A stretch of DNA of 64,000 nucleotides from Sphingobacteriales bacterium (lineage in GTDB: Bacteria; Bacteroidota; Bacteroidia; Chitinophagales; CAIOSU01), in contig JAIXUD010000022.1 in the NCBI GenBank assembly GCA_027483645.1, positions 1 through 64,000 on the forward strand, written 5' to 3'. This document shows positions 19,987 to 31,900 of this stretch, in pieces. Below the pieces are notes generated by a model, which saw only the letters and a list, made by a program, of their open reading frames with translations, was not told where the DNA came from and did not search any database. Numbering within the stretch: the first letter of the stretch is position 1; the number at the start of each line of letters is the position of its first letter. A program made the position numbers and the translations under genes.

Positions 19987-22900
19987 ATGAACGGGAAATT
20001 TACATTGGGTAACAAAGGGGTATTGCTTACATTGGTTTTGGTATGCTTGATGGCGGGCAACGCTTTTGCGCAAACCACCTACACTTGGATAGGAGCCTCG
20101 GGCGGTTCTTGGGCGGTAAGTACCAACTGGACCCCCACCCGCACTACACCCGCAACAACGGATATTTTGCAGTTTAACAGCGGCACTAACGTAACAGTTA
20201 CGGCATTACCTCTTACCCAAACCATAAGGCAGTTGCTGGTAACCAATAACACAACCGTTGCCCTTTCTTCGGCATCTACAACTACTTTGAGTATTGCAGG
20301 CCCAGGAGCAACCAACAATTTGGTTGTGGCCAGCGGCTCAACCTTGATACTTGGTAATACAGGATTGGTTAATCTTACTTTTATCACTACTGCTAGCCAA
20401 CGTGGCGATATATCCGGAGCGTTGCAAGTAGGCAACAGCACATTTACAACAACTTTCTTAACCACAGCACCCGGGGTTACAGTAGCTGGTTCATTAACCA
20501 CCCTTGCTGCTACCAGTGTAGTTACTAGTATTGCCAACGGATTGAACTTTGCAGCAGGTGGCACTTATAATCATCAACGCGACGGTGGTAACATACCCAC
20601 TGCAACTTGGAACGCCGCATCGAACCTAAATATTACCGGCATCACGGTTACCATGCCCACCTTTGTGGCATCTACCTTTGGCAATTTCACTTGGAACAAT
20701 ACAAGCCAAACCGTGAATACTGGAGGCCCAACCGCAGGTATAAGCGTGGCAGGCAACCTTAACGTATCTGCTGGCAACCTCTTAACCAATAGCAGCACTT
20801 TTGCCGTTACTGGCACCGCCAATGTAGCATCGGGCGCTACTTTTACTAGTGCAAGTGGCACTAAAACCTTTAATAACAACTTGACAATTACTGGTACTTT
20901 GGTGCCGGGCACGGCTACTTATACCCTAGCAGGAGCAAATAGGGTTTTAACCAGTGCCTCAGCATTAACCCTTGTAAACCTTGACGTAACTGGTACCTGG
21001 ACCAGTAATCCTAGCCTCACATTAACGGGTAACTTAACCGGAGCAGGTGGCCTAACCATGGCCACCGGTACCACGCTTACTTTAGGCGGTACTAGCACCA
21101 TTACAACCCTCAATGTTATAACTAATGCCCCCACCACGGTAATTTATAATGGTGCTACTGGTCAATCGATAAAGGCAATAATCTACCACAATCTAGTTAT
21201 TGATAAAGGCAGCTCCGTAGGTACAGCTGGGGGTACCATTCAAGTGGCCGACGACTTTACCATAACTTCTGGTACGTTTACCGATGGTGGAGCGTCCGTT
21301 GTAGGCACTGCTACTGGTATCTTTTCGGTAGCATCAGGAGCTACCTACCAAACCACCCGTACCGCCACCTCTTGGTTCCCAACGGGTTTTGTTGCAGCTA
21401 ATATTACCTTAAATAATAATAGTACTTTCACGTATGCAGGCACTGCTCATACCCTGCCATTGCTTTCCACTTTACCTATTACGCAGTACCCCATACTGGG
21501 AATAGCGAACGGTACGAAAACCTTGGCAGAAGCTACTGGCGTATATGGTTTAAATATTTCTTCAGGTACCCTTACCGATGGTGGCTTTCAAATTACCGCT
21601 AACGCAAGCGGGCCGGTTATCATGGCCAGCGGCACTGCCCTTAATTTGGGCTCAGCCACCACGGGCACCACCTTCCCGCTGAATGCAGTAACAGCTAACA
21701 TCAACCTTAACGTAGGTAGCACGGTAACCTACTTATCAGCTCAAGCACAAACTGTAAGCAGCCAGCCAGTATATGGCATCTTAACCCTTACCAACGCAGG
21801 TGCCAAAACAGTAGGGGGTGCCATTACCACCGTAGCTGGGGCCTTTAATATGGGTACTGGCAGCCCCACCTTTAATGTAAACGGACAGATACTAGTCTTG
21901 CGAGGCGGGGCTACCTATAATGCAGGTGCCACCTTTAATGCTACAGTTGCCGGCTCGGAGGTACGTATTGAAAATACTGCTGGCCAAACCTACAACTTCG
22001 GCACTACCACCCCACTTATTAGGCAGCTTACCATGGCCAATTCAGGCGTTGCGAGCATAACCAATAGCATAGATGTTGCAGCATTTGTGATAAACGGCAG
22101 CGCCAACCTTACTGTGAGCAACTGCACCTTGGGCATTACGGGTACCTACAGCAATAGCGGCACCATTAGCCTTAACGGGGGCGTAACATCGGTGCTGGCA
22201 ATGAAAGGCACTAGTGCCCAAAACCTTGCCATAGGCGGCTACACCAGCTCCGTGGTAGGCAACTTGGTAATAGACAATGCTGCAGGCGTAACCCTCGATT
22301 TGCCCATAAACGTTACTACCATTTCCCTTAACAGTGGCTTGCTAAATACTACCGGTACCAACATACTACAAGTGAACGGCCTTACCGCTGCCAACATAGT
22401 AGGTGGCAGTAGCACCAGCTATGTAAACGGCCCCATGCGCCGCTTGCTACCCAACGGTGTCTCGGCGGTATCGTTTGTTTTCCCTGTGGGCAAAGGCGAT
22501 TACAACCCTTTTACACTCAATAGCCCTACCACCAATGCCGCTACCGTAGTGGTGCAAGCAGAAGTAGTGGATGCCATTGCGGGCGGTACTGCGGCCACCG
22601 GCTTCAGCGCAGCGCCTACCCCAGCACGCTACTGGCAAGTATCGGCTAGCACTAGCCCGGCCAACCTTACAGCTATTGGCTCGGTGCGGTTACGAGATAC
22701 CGATATGACCATTACTGCCGATAACGCTATTGGCCGTAGTGCAACACTTACCGGCGCGTATAGCAACTTCGGCGGTGCCAGCCCTAACAGCCCTGCTACT
22801 GGCGACCTTACTACCAGCATTACCCTGCCTACTGCCTTAGGTTTTTTCAAAATAGGCGAACGGGGCAGCCTTTGCGGCGCATACAGCGTGGGCACAGGCG

Positions 22901-25900
22901 AGACCTTTGCTACCCTTACCGACGCGGTGACGGTATTGAATGGTGCTAACATTACTTGCGACGTTTTCTTGGAACTGACCGACAACTACAGCGGCGCTGG
23001 CGAGACCTTCCCGATTGTTTTCAACCAACTGAGCTATGTAGGTGGCCCTTGGAGGGTAACTGTGCGGCCGCATAGCAGCGTAACTGTGAATAGAGTTATT
23101 GCTGGAGCCCCAGCTAGTGGCTTGCCGCTGATTAACTTAAACGGTGCTGACAGGATTATTTTTGATGGCGTGCCGGGCGGTTCTACAGGCACTAATGTAA
23201 TTGCCGATAGCCGTTTGGTGCTGCGCAATACCCAAACCACTACCCCTGGCCCAGTAGTGTTGATTGATAACGATGCCCTAAACGATACACTGGAATATGT
23301 GCAAGTTGAAGGCCAAAACATTACCGCCACCAGTGGTTTGATTGTAATTGGTGCCACCGCCACCAGTGTGGGCAACGATAACCATGCTATCTTGTTTAGC
23401 ACCATCCGCGACAGGAGCGACCAAACCGGAGTGCCTTTACAAGCCATATACTCGGTAGGTAGCAGTACCGCTGGCCGCACCAATGATAATATTACCGTGG
23501 CCAACTGTAATATTTTCAACTTCTTTGTTGCGGGCACTGGAGGTTATGCCATAAACGTAGGCAACTACAATAACACATGGACTATTAGAAACAATAGTTT
23601 CTATCAAACCGCTAGCCGTGCATCATCTGGTTTAAGCCTTGCCCGCGGTGCCATTAGCATATCTACTTCAGGATTTGGAGGAGACGGTTTTGTGGTTGAG
23701 AACAACATTATCGGCGGCTTCCAGCCCGATGGCGGGGGCACTGCCTACACCATTACCGGTTCGGCATCTACCAGCACTTTTACGGGTATCTTGTTAAACG
23801 TTAATTCCGCAATTAGTGCCGTACCTAGCACAGTATCGGGCAACATCATAAGAAACATCAGTTTCCAAACCAGTTCCGCTGCCACCACCGCTCCAGGTGT
23901 TTTCTCGGGCATACACATTGGCTCCAATGGTTACAACGTTAGCGTTACCAACAACCAAGTGGGCGACACCACCGGTACCGGAAGCATTACCCTTACCCGC
24001 ACCGCTAGCGGTACCACTTATGGTATTTCATTTGCTACTAACGGCTTTGTAACCATTACGGGCAACCGCATCGGCTCGTTTACCATAACCAACACCACCA
24101 CAACCACACAGGCAAACGGTTTCACTGGCATATTCTTTTCAGGGGGCTCCAGCGCTACCCTTACCCGCAACATCAGCAACAACATAATCGGCAGTATCAG
24201 CACTGCAAACAACATCAATTTGGGCACCAGTTCAACCACCACCGCACAGAGCATGTATGGTATTTTTAGTACCTCAGGTATTGGCGACATGACCGTTGAA
24301 AACAATACCATAGCAAACCTTACCAACAACCATACGGTAGCCTCCACCGGATTGGTAAACCATGGCATAAACGTAACTTCGGGGTTGGTAAATATATCAA
24401 ACAATAAAATTTACAATATAGCCAGCGTTTCCCCTAGCACCGGGACAGGCATCGCTGCCGTGGCCGCGGGTATTATTATGAACAGCACCGGCGTTAGCGG
24501 CCATACCATAAGCGGCAACCAGATATATAACATAAGTAACACCAGCAATGGCGCGGTAACCGTACATGGCATTTTTTCCGCGGCGGGTACAAGCAGCAAA
24601 ACCACTCTTAATGCCAACCTGATACACTCGTTGCTGGCCACCAGTACCGTATCTACTACCACGATCAACGGAATATTGCTTAGTGCTGGCGACTATACCG
24701 CAAGCAACAACATGATTCGCCTTGGTTTGCGCGTAGATGGCACCACTACTGCTGGCGCCTCGGCAGTAATAAACGGTATCAACGAGGCAGCAGGTGTCAA
24801 TGACATATATCACAACTCGGTTTATATTGGTGGTACGTTTACCAACACCGTAAACTCGTTTGCATTATTTAGTGCGGTAACTACCGGCACGCGCAATGTA
24901 ATGAACAACATATTGGTGAATGAGCGCGTAAATGCTGGCACTGGCCGCAACTATGCTATCCGTTTTGCCAATACTACTGGATTAACCAGTAATTACAATG
25001 ACTTGTTTGTAACGGGCACGGGCACTTTATTGGGCCAAGTAAACGTTACGAACTACACCACCTTGGCAGATTGGCAAGCAGGTGCAGCGGAAGATGCCAA
25101 CAGTATCAGTTCCGACCCTAAATTCATCAATGCGGCAGGTAGTGCCGGTGTTGACCTACACATACAAGCCCCGCCAGTAAGCACCCCTATTGAAGGCACT
25201 GGTTTTGGCGTGGCTGTTAGCTTCGACTTTGATGGAGAAGACCGCACTGCCTTTACCCCAACGGATATGGGTGCAGATGCCGGCGATTTTGAAGGCATTG
25301 ATCTTACTGCACCTGCTTTTGGCGCTTTCAACATTACCGGTGTGTGCAATGGCGCTACCAGCCATAGCTTTACGGTAGCTATTACCGATGCAAGCACTGT
25401 AAATGTAACCAGTGGCACCGCACCGCGTGTGTACTATAAAAAATCAGGTGATGCCAACGACCTTACCGGTTGGAAGTTTGTAGAATCTGCTAGTACTAGC
25501 TCACCTTATACGTTCAATATTAACTTTAGTACACTTAACGCAGGCTCGGTATCGCCTGGCGACGTGCTACAATATTTTGTAGTGGCGCAAGATACTGCCC
25601 CAACACCTAACGTGGGCATTGCCACCGGTACCTTCACGGCTGCCCCTACCACTGTAGCTTTAACTAGTGGTGCGTTCCCTATTGGTGGCACCATTAAAAC
25701 CTTCAGCATATTACCTTGCTCAGGCACGGTTACGGTTGGTGCTACAGGTGCCAACTACCCATCGCTTACCAACGCAGGTGGTTTGTTCGAGGCCATCAAC
25801 GCCACTACCTTAACTGGTCCGTTGGTAGCCAACATTACCACCGACCTAACGCTTGAGTCAGGCTCTGTATCATTGAATCAATGGTTAGAAAGCGGTGTGG

Positions 25901-28900
25901 GCAACTATACCCTTACCATACAAAGTAGTGCGGCAGCCCAACGCCTAATAACCTCTACTAGCGCAGCTACTACCGGCCTTATCCGTATTGTTGGTGCCGA
26001 CCGTACTACCTTCAACGGTGGCACGGGCACCAACCGTTACTTGGTTTTCCGCAACACTATTACCAACGCTACGGGTGCCAGTACCTTTAGTTTTAGCGGC
26101 GATGCCAGCAACAACACTATTAATAACTGTATTATAGAAGGTGCTGCCATCAGCACTGCAAATGGCGTAATCAGTTTTGGAACAGGCGTATCTACGGGTA
26201 ATGACAACAACACCATTACCAATAGCGACATTAGCGACAACGGCACTACGCCATACAATGCTATATACTCAGTAGGTACTACTGGCACTGCTGTTAACAA
26301 TAGTGGTAACAACATTAATAACTGTAACATATCCGATTATCACCACCCAAGCGGCGTATCAACCGGTATATTGCTGGGCACCGGTAACAATAGCTGGACG
26401 ATTGAGAACAACCACTTCTTCCAGACAGCAACCCGCGCGGCTGCCGCTGGTATACATTCGGCTATCAACATCAACAACAACGTGGCCAACCAAGGTGGCT
26501 ATGTAATTACAGGCAACTACATTGGCGGCAACGCTGCCGATGGCAGTGGCACTATGACGTATACATCTGGTTTAGCCGCACAGTATGCGCCAATATATTT
26601 GCCATTTGTGCCTGCATCACCTGCATCAACGGTTAGCAACAACATTATCGATCATATTTCGGTATCAACCATCAGTGCATCTACCAGCGGCCCTGGCGTG
26701 TTTACAGCCATTTATTTGGGTGCTACTACCGCCCCTTGGACGGTTACTGGCAACTTAATAGGTGATACCACAGTGAATGGCTCTATTACAGCAACCCTTA
26801 ACACCAACGCAGGTGGCCATGTAAACGGTATTAAAATTGAAAGTACCGGTAGCAGCAATATTTCTAACAATAAGATTAGTGGCGTAAGCGCAGTGGGCGG
26901 CACTGGTACCAACGTAACCATACACAACTACGGTATAAACATTACCACAGGCAACGTAACTGCCGACAACAACTTGATAGGTAGTACTGCAGTTGCCAAT
27001 AGCTTGCAGGCAACAAGTGCCGCGGCCGGCAATGGCAGCATAGTGGGCGGTATTTTAAGTGTAAATGGCGCTGGATTTGCAGGCGCATATACTAATAACC
27101 GCATTCTAAACCTTACCAACAGTATCGCCACCACTACATCACAAGTGGTTGGTATCGTTACCTCTGGTGGTGGCCAATTTACCATCACTGGCAACACGGT
27201 TGCAACCTTAAATAGCAACGGCAGTGGTACCAGTGGCGGCACTTCATCTAGCGTATTGGGTATTTCGGTAAACTCCAGCAACCCAGTACACACCATATCC
27301 AACAACACGCTTTATGGTTTATCGTGCAACAGTAGCACTGGTGCCAACGTAACCGGTATATACTATAGCGGCGGAACCGGTAGCAGCATCGTATCCAGAA
27401 ACTTTGTACATAGCTTAAAGGGAGCCAACTCCACAACGGGCATAGTTACCGGTATTAGTTTGGCAACAGCCCCTGTAACTGCTAGCAATAATATGGTGCG
27501 TTTGGGTATTGATACCAGCGGGGCAGCTTTAACCACATCGCAACAGATTACGGGCATAAGTGCAAGCAACAGCAGCGGCACAACCGCCATATATTTCAAT
27601 ACAGTATACATAGGTGGCAGTGGCGTAGGCACTACTACTTCTAACAGTATGGCCCTAAGAACATTTGCATCTACGGGCTCTATAAATATTCGCAACAACA
27701 TATTTGCAAATGCCCGCTCCAATGCAACCACCGGTGGCAGGCACTATGCTTATTTCTTGGCTAACACTACCAACGTCACCAGCGACTACAACTTGTTCTA
27801 TGCCCCTGGTACTGGTGGTACACTGTTTACAGTTAACAATGGCACCACCCCCCTAACCACCATCAACGCATTGCGCTTGGCAGCAGGTGGCCAAAACGTA
27901 AACTCAGGTGTGGATGACCCTAACTTGGTAGACCCAACCGGCAATGCCGCCGATGTTGACCTACACATAACCGGGGTTACCGCTGCCGATGAGGCCGGTA
28001 TTGCCATTAGTGGCATCTCTGTCGATTTTGACGGCGATGACCGTACCGACGTTTCTACTACCCCAACCGACATTGGAGCCGATGCTACCGATGCCACCCC
28101 TAAAGATATTGTACCGCCTGCTGTTAATGTTACAACCGTTCCTGCCCAAGCGGCTTGCGGTGGCACCTTAACGGTAAATATAACTGCCACCGTAACAGAT
28201 GCGGCTACGGGTGTAGATACTACTACCTTCCCGCCAACCCTTTGGTGGCGCGAAAGCACCGGTACATGGGCCAGCCTGGCAGCTACCAGCAATACAGGCA
28301 GCAATTGGTTGTTTACCCTTAACCTTACTGGTGTAGTCAATGGCCAAACTTACCAGTACTATGCTGCTGCACAAGACTTGGCCGCTACGCCAAACATTGG
28401 CTACAGCAACTACAGTGCTTCTACGCCAGTGCATGCCGATGTGCTTACCACGCCATCAACTATCAATACTGCGCCAGCAACGTTTAATATTGTTGCGGCT
28501 ACGCCATTATCTGGTACAGTTACCGTTGGTAGTGGTGGTACTTTTACTTCGTTCAATGCCAATGGCGCAACGGGTCTGTTCTTCAACTTGATGACCCGTG
28601 GCTTGAGCGGCAACCTTGTTGTTAAGGTCGTTAGCGATATTAACGAGTCGGGCCTGTACTATGTATTGGGCGATATACCCGAGTATTGCGGCAGCAACTA
28701 CACCGTAACCATCACGCCTGATTCGAATTTGGTGCGCACTATACAGCAAACCAGCACCACAGGTGGCAACCCGCTAATTAACCTAGCTGGCTGCAAAAGG
28801 ATAACTTTTGACGGTAGCTTTGGCGGTAGCGGCAGGTACTTGACCTTTGCATCTAGGGTTACAGGAGCTACTACACCCACCTTCTACCTGAACGGCAATA

Positions 28901-31900
28901 CACAGAACGTGACCATTGCTAACTGCACTATTGAGGGCAACAACCAGTTGACCAACTCAGTAGGGCCCGGCGTAATCAACTTTGCCGGTTTGCTGGGTTC
29001 GGGTACGTTAATCACCAACATTACCATTAACAACAACATTATCCGTAACCGGAGTGACCTTACGCAAAATATTGCCAACTCTCCCAATACGTTGATCAAT
29101 ATCGGTGGTTTAAATGCAATGAGTTTGCCCTTGAAATCGAATATTACCATCTCGAACAACGAGATGTTTAATTTCCGCGAGAATGCTATTAACATACGAC
29201 AGAACTCTAGTTTCAGCGGTATTGGAGACAACATTACCATTACAGGTAATAAAATCTACGAGCCTATCAACTACAACTTGTACCAATATGTTGTTTGGCT
29301 AGAAGGTGGCACTAGTAGTAAAGGGCATACTATAAGCAATAATATTATTGGTGGTAATGCCTTGCCTAGCCCTGGCCTAACAGGCACTTGGAGCAACAAT
29401 AAATCAGATAGCGAAATATGGGCCATATACACGCTGAACGGCGGTACCAACATTAATGATGGTGTTACCATAAGCGGCAACACTATTGGCAACATGAACT
29501 TGAATGGCTATGGTTATGGCAATTTCTTAGGCATACGCAATGAGTTTGGCTATGCTAAGATTGAAAACAATATAATTAATGGTATTGCCAACTATGGCCA
29601 CGGCGCTGCTGAGACTGATGCCAGTGTTTGTATTGGTATTTGGAACGGCGATGAAAACGAAACCGAAATAGTGGGCAACGTAGTGTCCAACATCCGCGCG
29701 TTTTATGATGTTGCCTCAGGCTTTTTGCCATACCAGGCGGTATTGGGCATTATGCACGGTAGCAACTTTTATTTAAACGGAACGGATTTTACCAACTATC
29801 CGGGCGGTAAAATCAAATTGAGCAACAACCAAGTGTTTAACCTAAGCTCTGGTAGCTTGAACGCAACTGTTGGCACTCCGGATGCGCTCACGGGTATCTT
29901 CTGTTTCCCAGCCAATGGCACAACGGGTAATGAAGTTAGTGGCAACCAAGTGTACAACTTAAACTGCACCGAGGGCTGGACCAACAACGCAAATAATACC
30001 CGTATATATGGAATCGGTATTGGCCTAGGTGGCTATGGAGCAACTGCTGCTGGAGTAGTAAGCAACAACAAGGTATATGATATGAGCAATAATTCGCGAG
30101 CGAATGCCCCTGAAGTAAATGGCATTGTAGCCGCGGGCGGCAACTGGACCTTGGCCAACAACATGGTGAGCATAACCAATAGCGACTACCCAAATGGTAG
30201 GCCACTTATTGTAGGCTTGCTTGATTGGATGAGGAGTGGCCGCACGGGTGCCTTCTACAATAACTCGGTGTATATTGGCGGTACCGTAGTTGGCGGCAGT
30301 AACTCTAGCTACGCGTATTGCCGCATACCTGATGCACTTGCTAATGTAAATGGCGCAGCGGTTACCATACGCAACAACATCTTCTTTAACGATAGAACTG
30401 GTAATAGCACCAACAACATCGCTATTGGTAACCTCGGTACACTCAATACACCATCGGTAGGTTGGGATAGTGATTACAACTTCCTGCTAACGAGAAACAC
30501 CGGTCAAGTTGGCCGTTGGATAGGCACCACTTCTGGCGACCGTACCTTGTCTGGCTGGCAGACTACCAGTGGCGGTGATGCGAATAGCAAAACCGCAACC
30601 ATTACTACCGGAACTTCGTCTTCAACCGCTGCGAACCCTGCCGAGTTGTTCCTGAATACCGCCATTGGCGATTTGCATATTTCCCTTACTCCACCAAACG
30701 ACCCATGGCCATACAGCCATGTGCAAAACTTTGGTGAGACGCTAGCTGCACTTACGGTAGATATTGATGGGGACGCAAGGCCCTTGGGCAGCGCCTATGA
30801 TATGGGTGCGGATGAGTTTACCGCTTGCGCAACGCCTGTTGTTACCGCTAACCCTGCAAATGCCGCGGTTTGTGCATTGGGCGATACCAGCTTTGCTGTA
30901 ACCGCTACTGGTACAGGCATTGGGTATAGCTGGGAAGTGTCAACCAACAGCGGTAGCACTTGGAGCACGGTAGCCAACGGGGGTGTGTATGTAAATGCCA
31001 CCAGTTCAACCCTAGGTATCAACGATGCTACCAGCGGTATGAACGGCTACCAGTATCGCGGCATTGCTACCAATACCTGTGGTGCCGATACCAGTGCGGT
31101 GGCAACATTGACCATTAATGCATCACCCGCAGTTACGGTCTACAACCCTTCAAGCTTTAATAATAGCATCTGTGCTGGTAGCAATACCTTGTTTGGTGTT
31201 ACCGCTACCGGCGGCAGCCTTACCTACCAGTGGCAAACCTTCCCTAACGGTGGTAGTGCCTGGGCCAATGTAACCAATGTAGCGCCCTACTCCGGTGCTA
31301 CTAGCAACGAGTTGAGCATCGGCACCACCCCACAGAGCTTGGATGGATACCAATACCGCGTAATTGTATCTGGTAGCTGCGCGCCTCCTGACACCTCGAA
31401 CGTAGGCATACTTACTGTAACCGGCCCAGTGATTACCGCACAACCTAGTACAACCACCACCGTGTGCGATGGTGCATCTACTACTATTAGTGCCACGGCC
31501 AACGTAAGCAATTACCAGTGGCAAGTAAGCACCAACGGTGGCGGCGCATGGAGCAACTTGAGCAATGGGGGACCTTACAGCAATGTAACCACAGGTACGC
31601 TTACCATTAACCCGGCTAGTACTGCCCTTAACAACTACCAATACCGCGTAGTAGCTACCAACACCTCATGCAGCAATACCGTAAACTCCGATGCGAGCGT
31701 GTTGACGGTAAATGCTGCCCCTACTGCGGTTAGCGTTAGTGGCGGCGGCACGTGGTGCGGCAGTGCTACCCTTACCGCCACTGGCGGCACCGGCGGTACC
31801 ATCTACTGGCAGAATACTACCAGCGGTGGCACCAGCACTACTACGGCATCGTCAAGCGAAACAGTGAGCGCTTCGGGTACTTACTACTTCCGTGCACAGG

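Noticed and set aside
20079-30205. Many - strand frames opposite the 4,185-residue gene
   Set aside because: Same reason: composition follows the opposite strand's Thr/Asn/Gly repeats and no motif is seen.
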